Positions 51,791 to 59,481 of a stretch of DNA of 64,000 bases are shown here, piece after piece. Every line of letters starts with the position of its first letter. The stretch's first letter is position 1. The notes below the pieces were generated by a model. It did no database searches and was not told the origin of the DNA. It saw only the letters and a list, made by a program, of their open reading frames with translations. The stretch comes from an uncultured Clostridia bacterium (GTDB taxonomy: Bacteria; Bacillota; Clostridia; TANB77; CAG-465). Both the position numbers and the translations under genes were made by a program. The stretch lies in the NCBI GenBank assembly GCA_949106495.1, contig CARYZD010000006.1, positions 45,901 through 109,900 on the forward strand. The letters are read 5' to 3'.

Positions 51791-52063
51791 ATGGTAATTA
51801 ATACAAAAGGGGAAGCAATTTCTCAAGAGGAAATAGATGAGTATATAAAATATGTGATAGAAAAAAATCCTAACAAAGAAATAGCAGAATTAAATCTTAG
51901 TGTAAATGGAGATTATGTAGATTTAAGCTATACACTAGCAAATGATGTTCCATTTGAAAGAATAAGAAGAATAACAGGATATTTAGTTGGAACATTAGAT
52001 AGATTTAATGATGGAAAAAGAGCAGAAGAAAAAGATAGAGTAAAACATGATGTATTATTATAA
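51791..52063 (+). CDS. Stand-alone glycyl-radical protein of class III ribonucleotide reductase
   Basis: A 90-residue protein. Its last ~38 residues (ERIRRITGYLVGTLDRFN, then DGKRAEEKDRVKH) match the extreme C-terminus of ordinary NrdD proteins, where the Gly of RxTGYL carries the stable radical made by NrdG. The first ~52 residues are a distinct alpha/beta segment (EIDEYIKYVIEKNPNKEIAE, then LNLSVNGDYVDLSYTL). The gene overlaps nrdG by 17 bp, so radical carrier and activase are co-translated. AAAAGGAGAGG precedes the ATG. It most likely completes the truncated NrdD in trans; by analogy with GrcA/YfiD, which replaces the damaged radical domain of pyruvate formate-lyase, it may be a spare part. 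Confidence 0.78.
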   Translation: MVINTKGEAISQEEIDEYIKYVIEKNPNKEIAELNLSVNGDYVDLSYTLANDVPFERIRRITGYLVGTLDRFNDGKRAEEKDRVKHDVLL

Positions 52064-52571
52064 TGATGAAATAATAAAAATAGCTGGAATTATTGAAGAA
52101 TCTATAGTTGATGGCCCAGGAATTAGATTTGTTATATTTACGCAAGGGTGTCCACATCATTGTAAAGGATGTCATAATCCACAAACACATGATTTTAATT
52201 TTGGGGAAGAAATATCAATAAGTACCATATTAAAGATGATAGAAGCTAATCCATTATTAAAAGGCATAACATTAAGTGGAGGAGAACCATTTATGCAAGC
52301 TAAGAATTTATCTATATTATTAGATAAAATTAAAAGTAAAGACTTAGATGTAATAACATATTCTGGATTTACATATGAAGAAATATTACAAAAAGCAGAT
52401 AATATAAATTATTATAAAGATTTACTAGAAAGAACGGATATATTAATTGACGGAAAATTTGAAGAGGATAAAAAGAGCGAAGAATTAATGTATAGAGGAA
52501 GTTCAAATCAAAGAGCTATTAATGTAAAATTAAGTATAGATAAAGGGAAAATTGTTGAATATGAATTTTAA
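52047..52571 (+). CDS. nrdG: Anaerobic ribonucleotide reductase activating protein
   Basis: A 174-residue radical-SAM enzyme that puts the glycyl radical on the reductase. The cluster motif is CPHHCKGC (CxxxCxxC) in FTQGCPHHCKGCHNPQTHDF, and SAM-binding GGEP in LSGGEPFMQ. VDGPGIRFVIF at the start is typical. Overlaps the glycyl-radical gene by 17 bp; the exact Met (52047 or 52050) is uncertain. Confidence 0.92.
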   Translation: MMYYYNDEIIKIAGIIEESIVDGPGIRFVIFTQGCPHHCKGCHNPQTHDFNFGEEISISTILKMIEANPLLKGITLSGGEPFMQAKNLSILLDKIKSKDLDVITYSGFTYEEILQKADNINYYKDLLERTDILIDGKFEEDKKSEELMYRGSSNQRAINVKLSIDKGKIVEYEF

Positions 52572-52608
52572 TATATAAAAATGAAATAATATGTATTAAG
52601 GAGGGAAA

Positions 52609-53736
52609 ATGGAAGAAAATAAGTTTGATTTTAAATTTTTAAATAAGGTTATGTATATAAGTGCATTTATTTTAGTATGTTTTGCACTTAAATCATTTGG
52701 ATTACTAGATAAAATAGTTGAATTATTAGTAGCACTTACTCCATTTTATATTGGTGTAGTAATATGTTGGGTATCAAAACCACTTGCAAATAAATTAAGG
52801 AAGATGGGAATTAGTAAAGGTATTGCAGCAACAATTTCTTTAGTAATTATATTTTCTATAATATTTTTAGCTTTAGCATATATTATACCAGTAATGGTAA
52901 CAGAAATTACGCAATTTGTTAAAGATTTACCATCCCTTTATACAAATGTTATAAATAAAATAAATCTTTTTATATCAGAAAAATTTACTTTAGATTATAA
53001 ATTATCTTCAAATATAGGGGATTTAGGTTTCTTATCAAATATTATGGATAATATCTTAAATTATTCAATTGACACTGCACAAAAAGCAGGAAGTTTTCTA
53101 ATAAGTGCTGTAACAGCTATAATTATATCTTTCTTTATGGTAAAAGATATGGATAGAACAAAAAATAGTTTAATTGTTATGGCTTCTAAAAATGGTAAAA
53201 ATGCTAATAGATATAAAATGCTTGTAGAAATGGATGAGATTTTAAATTCATATATAAGAGGACTATTAATAGATAGTATTATAGTAGGGATAATGACTAC
53301 AATACTTTGTCTAGTATTAAAATTAAAGTATGCTGTAATATTTGGTATAATTATTACATTTTTAAATTTAATACCATATATTGGAGCAATAGTTTCATAC
53401 TGTATAACGTCATTATATGCATTAACAGTTGGTGGGCCATTACTTGCAATAATTACTTTTATAGCATCATTTATAATTCAACTTATAGATGCAAATATTT
53501 TACAACCAAATATAATTGCAAAATCTGTAAAATTGCATCCAGTTGTTGTAATTTGTGGAATGCTTGTATTTGAAAGATTATTTGGTATAGTAGGTATGAT
53601 CATAGCAATGCCTGTTTTAGCACTTGCTAAAATCTATATAAAATATAAATTTGGTATAACTTTTGAAAGTGATGAAGAGACTAATACTAAAAAGAAGATT
53701 TTAAAATCTAAGAAAAAGTTAAATGAAAAAATATAG
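52609..53736 (+). CDS. AI-2E family transporter-like membrane protein
   Basis: A 375-residue protein with about eight helices and the family's long periplasmic stretch (FVKDLPSLYTNVINKINLFI). The C-terminal helices contain TFLNLIPYIGAIVSYCITSL and IIQLIDANILQPNIIAKSVK, then LHPVVVICGMLVFERLFG, clear AI-2E landmarks. Members export small molecules or ions (some are Na+ antiporters); the name does not prove autoinducer transport. AAGGAGGG precedes the ATG. Confidence 0.88.
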   Translation: MEENKFDFKFLNKVMYISAFILVCFALKSFGLLDKIVELLVALTPFYIGVVICWVSKPLANKLRKMGISKGIAATISLVIIFSIIFLALAYIIPVMVTEITQFVKDLPSLYTNVINKINLFISEKFTLDYKLSSNIGDLGFLSNIMDNILNYSIDTAQKAGSFLISAVTAIIISFFMVKDMDRTKNSLIVMASKNGKNANRYKMLVEMDEILNSYIRGLLIDSIIVGIMTTILCLVLKLKYAVIFGIIITFLNLIPYIGAIVSYCITSLYALTVGGPLLAIITFIASFIIQLIDANILQPNIIAKSVKLHPVVVICGMLVFERLFGIVGMIIAMPVLALAKIYIKYKFGITFESDEETNTKKKILKSKKKLNEKI

Positions 53737-53787
53737 AAATAACAGGTTTATCTATTGAAGATATAAATAACATAGATAAATAATTTT

Positions 53788-53812
53788 AAGGGGAATTTTA
53801 TTCCCCTTTTTC
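53788..53812. terminator. Bidirectional terminator between convergent genes
   Basis: AAGGGGAAT (53788-53796) pairs perfectly with ATTCCCCTT (53800-53808), then TTTT; serves the AI-2E gene and the minus-strand aspartate kinase. Confidence 0.85.
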
Positions 53813-54784
53813 TATTAAAGTTTCATGTAGTTTTTGCATAAAGTATTTAGATTTTGAAGTATCAACAACTATATTTATAGCAAGTTCACTAAATGAAATC
53901 ATATATATTTCTATATTTTCTTCACTTGCAATTTTAAATATTTTAGATATTGCATCCCTATTGCTAAGCATCATTGGACCTACTATACAAATTTTAGATA
54001 TATCATCTTTTTTAGTTATAAAATGAATATCAAAATCTTCTTTTACTCCTTTTTGAACTTTACTTCCTTTAGCATCTGTAAAAGTGCATTTTGACACAAT
54101 TTTTAAATTATATTCTTTAGCCATATTTACAGACCTATTATGTAATACTTTTGCTCCAGCAGAAGATGCCTCAAGCATTTCATCATATGATATCTCATCT
54201 AATAATTTTGAATTTGCTATTATTTTAGGGTCTGCAGAGTAAATACCATCTATATCACTAAATATTTCACATTTATCTGAATTAAGAGCACATGCAATAG
54301 CGACTGCACTTAAGTCCGAACCACCACGACCAAGTGTGGTTATATTTCCTAAAATATCTATTCCTTGAAAACCTGTAATTATTACAATACGATTTTCTTT
54401 TAAGTGGGAAAGTATATTATCTGAAACTATATCTAGTATTTTAGCATTTCCAAAATTAGAATCTGTTATTATTCCAGCTTGTGAACCAGTTAAGCATACT
54501 GAATTGTATCCTTTTGAATTAAGCATTAATGAAAGAAGAGAAGCAGTTTGCATTTCTCCAGTGGCAAGTAAAAAATCTAAGTCTTTTTTATCTATATTTG
54601 ATTCATTACAAGTATATTCTTTTGCTTTTTCAATTAGGCTATTAGTCGTTTTACCTTGAGCTGATACTATGACTACTACATGATTATTTTTTTCTTTTTC
54701 TGTTATTATTTTGTTACATATGATTTCTAGTTTTTCTTTATTTTCAACAGAACTTCCACCATATTTTTGTACAATTATACTCAT
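53798..54784 (-). CDS. Aspartate kinase, short form with a single ACT domain
   Basis: A 328-residue kinase phosphorylating aspartate, first step to lysine, threonine and methionine. Landmarks: VQKYGGSSVENKEKL, TLGRGGSDLSAVAIA, and EIFSDIDGIYSADP. Usual enzymes have ~400 residues and two ACT domains; here only one is visible (ICIVGPMMLSNRDAISKIF, then EENIEIYMISFSELAINIVV), corresponding to the second. The frame extends upstream to 54814, but GGTGGTGAAA on the minus strand selects the ATG at 54784. No lysine riboswitch-like structure is seen in the ~85 bp towards the divergent promoter. Confidence 0.86.
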   Translation of the reverse strand: MSIIVQKYGGSSVENKEKLEIICNKIITEKEKNNHVVVIVSAQGKTTNSLIEKAKEYTCNESNIDKKDLDFLLATGEMQTASLLSLMLNSKGYNSVCLTGSQAGIITDSNFGNAKILDIVSDNILSHLKENRIVIITGFQGIDILGNITTLGRGGSDLSAVAIACALNSDKCEIFSDIDGIYSADPKIIANSKLLDEISYDEMLEASSAGAKVLHNRSVNMAKEYNLKIVSKCTFTDAKGSKVQKGVKEDFDIHFITKKDDISKICIVGPMMLSNRDAISKIFKIASEENIEIYMISFSELAINIVVDTSKSKYFMQKLHETLIEKGE

Positions 54785-54870
54785 ATTTTCACCACCATAA
54801 TGTATTTTATGCATATATAATCTAAAGTGTTATATAACTTAATAATAATAGTATAAAAAAATAAAAAAAG

Positions 54871-54899
54871 TTGACATAAGCACATACAGATACTATAAT
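54871..54899 (+). promoter_or_regulatory. Promoter upstream of the small frameshifted gene
   Basis: TTGACA (54871-54876) and TATAAT (54894-54899), 17-bp spacer. A ~90-nt AT-rich leader follows with no clear structure. Confidence 0.75.
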
Positions 54900-54993
54900 T
54901 ATAACATCAATACGAAAAAATATATTGATTTTATTGATAATTTAATATTAACTAATACAGCAGTACCTAATAACATTTTAAGGAGGGAACATT

Positions 54994-55106
54994 ATGAAGA
55001 AAGTATTTATTGAGTGGCTTAAAGCTTTTGCCTTGGCACTTGGAGGAGTGGTTCGACAGTGATATCAACACTTCTTATCAGTTTTTGTTACATCCTTTTT
55101 CATTAA
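54994..55106 (+). pseudogene. Small membrane-peptide gene, apparently frameshifted
   Basis: AAGGAGGG precedes an ATG giving KKVFIEWLKAFALALGG and then a stop at 55060-55062 (22 residues). In another frame, the sequence directly continues as SGSTVISTLLISFCYILFH, hydrophobic, to a stop at 55104. One base change would join them into a ~37-residue membrane peptide. The N-terminus resembles the start of signal peptidase I, but no catalytic part follows. A promoter and a terminator bracket it, so it is or was a real transcription unit. Confidence 0.4.
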
Positions 55107-55144
55107 ATATTTTTAAGTTTGAGACTGAAATGGCATATCTTTTT

Positions 55145-55176
55145 GAGGCACACGAGAATTTCGTGTGTCTCGTTCT
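55145..55176 (+). terminator. Strong GC-richer hairpin, probable terminator
   Basis: GAGGCACACGA (55145-55155) pairs with TCGTGTGTCTC (55161-55171), one G-T pair, GAATT loop. The T tract is interrupted (GTTCTTATCTTATTT). Confidence 0.65.
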
Positions 55177-55199
55177 TATCTTATTTAAGTAAAAATAAC

Positions 55200-55229
55200 T
55201 TGACATAAAATGTTGTGCTGTGTTATAAT
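55200..55229 (+). promoter_or_regulatory. Promoter of the frameshifted membrane protein gene
   Basis: TTGACA (55200-55205) and TATAAT (55224-55229), 18-bp spacer. The ~135-nt leader holds a possible hairpin ATGTAAT/ATTACAT (around 55253-55277) and three GTTTAAG copies (55294, 55302, 55316) of unknown meaning. Confidence 0.7.
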
Positions 55230-55364
55230 CTACGTGTAGTAAAATTTTTTAAATGTAATCATCAAGTATATTACATGTTAAATTGACAAAGGAGTTTAAG
55301 CGTTTAAGTTATAACGTTTAAGAAGTTTTGCAAAAGAAAAAAAATTAAAAGGGAGGTATCTATT

Positions 55365-56031
55365 ATGAAAGGATACAAGTTTATTTCAAGATTAATAGTG
55401 GGTATCGCATTAATCTTACTTGCAGGAGTTTTAATATGGAACTTATTTAATACAATTGTCATTCCTAAATTACCACTGGTAAAAGGAGCAGATTATGTAC
55501 AGGATATAAGCCGGAACAATGTCAGATCCAGATAAGACTTATGCAAAAAATGCAATTTCAAAGGCTTCTAAGGATTACAAAATAGCAATAGTGCTAGACT
55601 ATCAGCTTACAACATTTGCAATTACAGACACTTATATAGATAAGACTGTAAGTTCTGTTGTAGATAATGTGTATAGAAACCAAAAATATGTAGTATATAC
55701 ATATTTTAAAGACACAAATACATTACACATTACAACAAATATTAATGATGCAGCAAATGATGTTGTAACTAAGAAGAAAGAAGGAATAGACAATGATGCA
55801 AAAGTAGTAAAAGAAATTTTATACTTTCAGCAAAATTTAAAACGTGAATATGGACTTAAAAATTGGAATTTCAATTTAAATACAGAATATGTTAGAAATT
55901 CATGTTTAGCAGGTGTTGGCTCAATTTTATTCTTAATTCTTGGTTTTGGAGTATTGCCAACAGAACAAGGTGGAATCAAATTATTTAAACGTAAAAAGCG
56001 AAAAGTAGTTACTACTCATTCAGCAGAATGA
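55365..56031 (+). pseudogene. Two-helix membrane protein with a frameshift near residue 50
   Basis: GGGAGGT precedes an ATG (55365) opening with a transmembrane helix (LIVGIALILLAGVLIWNLF) and IPKLPLVKGADYVQDI, after which the frame stops at 55533. A second frame, from TMSDPDKTYAKNAI on (ATG at 55519), continues for 170 residues, with an alpha/beta outer domain (TYAKNAISKASKDYKIAIVL) and a second helix (CLAGVGSILFLILGFGVLP). Removing one A near 55509 joins them as QDIAGTMSDPD. The domain loosely resembles TPM-type outer domains. Either a frameshift, a base-call error, or two genes. Confidence 0.6.
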
Positions 56032-56037
56032 AAAAAT

Positions 56038-56072
56038 AAAGGTCGTTAAATTATTTTAACGGTCTTTTTATT
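56038..56072 (+). terminator. Intrinsic terminator
   Basis: AAAGGTCGTTAAA (56038-56050) pairs with TTTAACGGTCTTT with two wobble pairs, then TTATTTT. Confidence 0.7.
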
Positions 56073-56150
56073 TTAAAAAAAGAAGGTGTATTGAAATTAT
56101 ATCATTATATGGTATAATTATGATGAATAATTGTATAATGGAGGATGAAT

Positions 56151-57062
56151 ATGTTTTTTGACAAACTTAAAAATAATTTAAAAAAGACTAAAGAAGCATT
56201 AGATATAAAAATGAGCAATATATTTGCAGATAAAAAAGATATTGAGGAAATAATAGATGAAATAGAAGAAACTTTAATTTTATCAGATGTAGGATATGAA
56301 ACAAGCACTAAAATTTGTAAAAAATTAAGAGAAGATTTAAAAAAACAAGTTGAAAAAGACGAGAATGCTATTAAGACATTACTTAGAAAAGAAATGACAG
56401 ATATTCTTTTATCTGATGAAATAAATCAAGTAGATAGTATTAATTTAGATGAAAAGCAAGTAATATTAGTAGTAGGGGTAAATGGTGTTGGGAAAACAAC
56501 ATCTATTGGAAAACTTACAAAATTATATACAAATAATGGTAAAAAAGTATTACTTGCAGCAGCAGATACTTTTAGAGCAGGAGCTATTGAACAATTAGAG
56601 GTATGGGCAGAAAGAAATGATGTAGATATTTGTTCTGGTAAGGAAATGCAAGATCCTGCATCAGTTATATTTGATGCGACAAAGAGATTTAATGAAGGTG
56701 ATTATGATGTATTAATTTGTGATACAGCTGGAAGACTTCATAATAAGAAAAATTTAATGGATGAACTTGAAAAAATGAAGAAAATTATAGACAAAAATAT
56801 ATCTAAGGATATATATAAAGAAACTATAATGGTACTTGATTCTACAACAGGACAAAATGGTGCAATTCAAGCAAAATTATTTTTAGAGAAAACTAATGTA
56901 AATGGAATCTTTTTAACAAAACTTGATTCTACATCTAAAGGTGGAGTAGTATTTAGTATAGTAGATGAATTAAAAATCCCTATTAAATATATAGGTGTAG
57001 GTGAAACAATAGATGATATTGAAATATTTGATGCAAAATCTTTTGTTGAGGCTATAGTATAG
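56151..57062 (+). CDS. ftsY: Signal recognition particle receptor FtsY
   Basis: A 303-residue SRP GTPase receptor for co-translational membrane targeting. N-domain helices come first (FDKLKNNLKKTKEALDIKM), then the G domain: GVNGVGKTTSIGKL (P-loop), ADTFRAGAIEQL, DTAGRLHN, LTKLDSTSKGG and GVGETIDDIEIFD. The ATG at 56151 is chosen because GGAGG at 56140-56144 is 6 bp upstream; the ATG at 56145 is too close. It lacks the long acidic A domain, as usual in Firmicutes. Confidence 0.94.
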   Translation: MFFDKLKNNLKKTKEALDIKMSNIFADKKDIEEIIDEIEETLILSDVGYETSTKICKKLREDLKKQVEKDENAIKTLLRKEMTDILLSDEINQVDSINLDEKQVILVVGVNGVGKTTSIGKLTKLYTNNGKKVLLAAADTFRAGAIEQLEVWAERNDVDICSGKEMQDPASVIFDATKRFNEGDYDVLICDTAGRLHNKKNLMDELEKMKKIIDKNISKDIYKETIMVLDSTTGQNGAIQAKLFLEKTNVNGIFLTKLDSTSKGGVVFSIVDELKIPIKYIGVGETIDDIEIFDAKSFVEAIV

Positions 57063-57071
57063 GAGGTATAT

Positions 57072-57983
57072 ATGATGAATATATATGGAGGACTTGAAAA
57101 AATATTAGATAAATCTAATATAAAATATAACGAGCAAATGAAAAGTCATACAACAACTAAGGTTGGTGGACCTTGTGATTGTTTAGTAGAGCCAACAAGT
57201 ATTGAAGAGATACAGAAAATATTAGAGTATGTAAAGGAAAATAATTTGGAATACTATGTTATTGGAAAAGGTAGTAACTTACTTGTAAAAGATGAAGGAT
57301 ATAGAGGATTAATAATTAAAATAACAGATAAATTTTCAGATGTAGAAATAAATAATGAATATATTAAAGTATATTCTGGCTGTTCTGTTCCAAAACTTGC
57401 ACAAATTGCTAAACAAAATGAACTATCAGGACTAGAATTTGCTTGTGGAATTCCTGGAAGTGTTGGTGGTGGAATTAGAATGAATGCAGGAGCATATGGC
57501 TCTGAAATGGTAAATATAGTAGATAAAGTAGGTTATTTAGATGAAAATGGGAATTTGATTGAAATATCTAATGATGAAGCAAAATTTACATATAGACATA
57601 GTATGTTTGTTGATCATCCAGAGTATATTGTTGTATATGCTATATATAAATTAGAAAAGGGCAAGTTAGAAGAAATATCAGCTAAAATGGAAACTAATAT
57701 GAATTCAAGAAAAGAAAAGCAACCATTAGAATATCCAAATTTTGGTAGTGTATTTAAAAGACCAGAAGGATATTTTGTAGGAAAACTTGTAGATGACTGC
57801 AATTTAAAAGGATATAAGATAGGTGGAGCACAAGTTTCTACTAAACATTCAGGATTTATTGTAAATGTAGATAGTGCAACATGTAAGGATGTTTTAGATT
57901 TAATTGAATATGTAAAGAAAACAGTATATAAAAAATTTAATGTTATGTTACAAGAAGAGGTTGTAATATTAGGGGGAAAATAA
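57072..57983 (+). CDS. murB: UDP-N-acetylenolpyruvoylglucosamine reductase
   Basis: A 303-residue flavoenzyme making UDP-MurNAc for peptidoglycan. Landmarks: MKSHTTTKVGGPCDCLVEP, YVIGKGSNLLVKDEGYRG, FACGIPGSVGGGIRMNAGAY, FTYRHSMF, and the late SGFIVN and EVVILG. It starts 10 bp after ftsY with AGGAGG. It is followed at once by a yvcK-like gene, a neighbourhood common in Firmicutes (there usually with rapZ and whiA, absent here). Confidence 0.95.
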   Translation: MMNIYGGLEKILDKSNIKYNEQMKSHTTTKVGGPCDCLVEPTSIEEIQKILEYVKENNLEYYVIGKGSNLLVKDEGYRGLIIKITDKFSDVEINNEYIKVYSGCSVPKLAQIAKQNELSGLEFACGIPGSVGGGIRMNAGAYGSEMVNIVDKVGYLDENGNLIEISNDEAKFTYRHSMFVDHPEYIVVYAIYKLEKGKLEEISAKMETNMNSRKEKQPLEYPNFGSVFKRPEGYFVGKLVDDCNLKGYKIGGAQVSTKHSGFIVNVDSATCKDVLDLIEYVKKTVYKKFNVMLQEEVVILGGK

Positions 57984-57984
57984 T

Positions 57985-59475
57985 ATGAGAGATTTAATAG
58001 AATGGTTAAAACCTGGTTCAAGAGTAAAAAGATATATTTTTACATTGCTTATATCTGTACTATTATTAATATTTTGTGGTATAAGTTTAGGACGTACAAG
58101 TGATTTAACACCAACAATGCTAATTGCGTATGTTTTACTTATTACTTTGTCTATATTTGGAATTGTATTTTCATTTATTTTAGCACAAAGAAACATATTA
58201 CTTGTATCACTTAAAAATATATCAAGAAGAAATAAAAACATACGTATAAGACAATTATTATATGGTGATCCAAAATTAAAAAAAGGACCAAGAGTAGTAG
58301 TAATTGGTGGTGGTTCAGGACTTCCAAATTTATTAAAAGGACTAAAGGAATATACATCAAATATTACTGCTGTTGTTAATGTTTCAGCAGATGATTATAC
58401 ATTAACATCTGCAATGAGTAAAGAAGAAAGAGTAACACCAGGAGATATTAGAAAATGTGTATCAGCATTATCTACTTCAGAATCAGATTTTTCTAAATTA
58501 CTTACATATAAATCAGATGATGGACAAGGAGCTTCAATTGGAAATTTAATTATTAATGCTTTAACAAATATTACAGGAAGTTTTCCAAAAGCAATAGACA
58601 AGCTATCAGATATATTTCAAGTACAAGGAGATATTTATCCTGTAACAACAGAAGATTTAATTTTATGTGCTGGACTAGAAAATGGTGAAGTAGTTGTTGG
58701 TAAAGAAAATATTAGTGAAAGAGTAAGAGAAACACGAACTTCAATTAAGCAAATTTTCTTAAAAGATGGAAGTTTAAAAGTAGTACCAGAAGTAATTGAT
58801 GCAATAAAAAAAGCAAATATTATTGTTTTAGGACCTGGTTCATTATATACATCAATATGTTCCAATCTATTATTTGATGAAGTAAATAAAGCTATAGTAA
58901 AATCTAAAGCAAAAAAAGTTTATGTAGCAAATATTATGAATCAACCTGGTCAAACAGAAGGATATACATTAGCTAGATATATTAATGAAATAGAAAGATA
59001 TCTTGGAAAACATGTTTTAGATTATGCTATTGTAAATAATGGAGAAATAACTTCAGAAATGATTAAAGATTTTAATCAAGAAGGTTCAACTTCAGTTAAA
59101 ATTGACCTTGAAAATATACAAAATAGGGCTATATGTGTTATACAAGAAGACTTTGTTTTAACAGCTAAAAATGCTTTAATTCATGATTCAGATAGACTTG
59201 CAGAAATTATAATGACTCTATCTTTAACTAAATCTATTGGAGATTTAAATATAGTTTCTATGAAAAGAAAACATATGAAGAAAGAGCAAATGTTAACAAA
59301 TAAAAGAGTTATTAAAACAAAAATACAAGAGTATAAGAGAAAAAAAGCTCAAAAAAAAGCGGAGAAATTAAAAAATGTTACTCCTAAGAAAAATAAAAAA
59401 GAAAAAGAGATAAAAGCAAGTGAGAAAACACAGGCAACAATAAATAAACTTAAAGATGAAATTTCAAAGGAGTAA
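57985..59475 (+). CDS. Divergent YvcK/CofD-like protein with N-terminal membrane helices
   Basis: A 496-residue protein. Two N-terminal transmembrane helices (IFTLLISVLLLIFCGISLG and MLIAYVLLITLSIFGIVFSF) precede a YvcK-type domain: VVVIGGGSGLPNLLKGLKEY, TPGDIRKCVSALS, SIGNLIINALTNITG, and VLGPGSLYTSICSNLL. The nucleotide/sugar-binding loop that normally reads ADDGGSSG is ADDYTLTSA here. A Lys/Glu-rich C-terminal tail (~60 residues) may bind nucleic acid or membrane. YvcK proteins bind UDP-GlcNAc and affect cell-wall and carbon metabolism; the altered loop leaves the ligand uncertain. Confidence 0.82.
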   Translation: MRDLIEWLKPGSRVKRYIFTLLISVLLLIFCGISLGRTSDLTPTMLIAYVLLITLSIFGIVFSFILAQRNILLVSLKNISRRNKNIRIRQLLYGDPKLKKGPRVVVIGGGSGLPNLLKGLKEYTSNITAVVNVSADDYTLTSAMSKEERVTPGDIRKCVSALSTSESDFSKLLTYKSDDGQGASIGNLIINALTNITGSFPKAIDKLSDIFQVQGDIYPVTTEDLILCAGLENGEVVVGKENISERVRETRTSIKQIFLKDGSLKVVPEVIDAIKKANIIVLGPGSLYTSICSNLLFDEVNKAIVKSKAKKVYVANIMNQPGQTEGYTLARYINEIERYLGKHVLDYAIVNNGEITSEMIKDFNQEGSTSVKIDLENIQNRAICVIQEDFVLTAKNALIHDSDRLAEIIMTLSLTKSIGDLNIVSMKRKHMKKEQMLTNKRVIKTKIQEYKRKKAQKKAEKLKNVTPKKNKKEKEIKASEKTQATINKLKDEISKE

Positions 59476-59481
59476 AAATAA

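Noticed and set aside
54785..54870. Lysine riboswitch for the aspartate kinase
   Set aside because: The space to the divergent promoter is under 100 bp, far too short for an L-box, and no terminator hairpin is seen.
55010..55192. 60-codon open frame over the small frameshifted gene
   Set aside because: It starts without a ribosome binding site, runs through the terminator hairpin, and does not look like a protein; the ATG at 54994 with AAGGAGGG is better.
55294..55322. Three GTTTAAG repeats as a CRISPR-like or regulatory array
   Set aside because: Only three 7-bp copies with unequal spacing (8 and 14 bp); in such AT-rich sequence this may be chance. Kept only as a note in the promoter entry.
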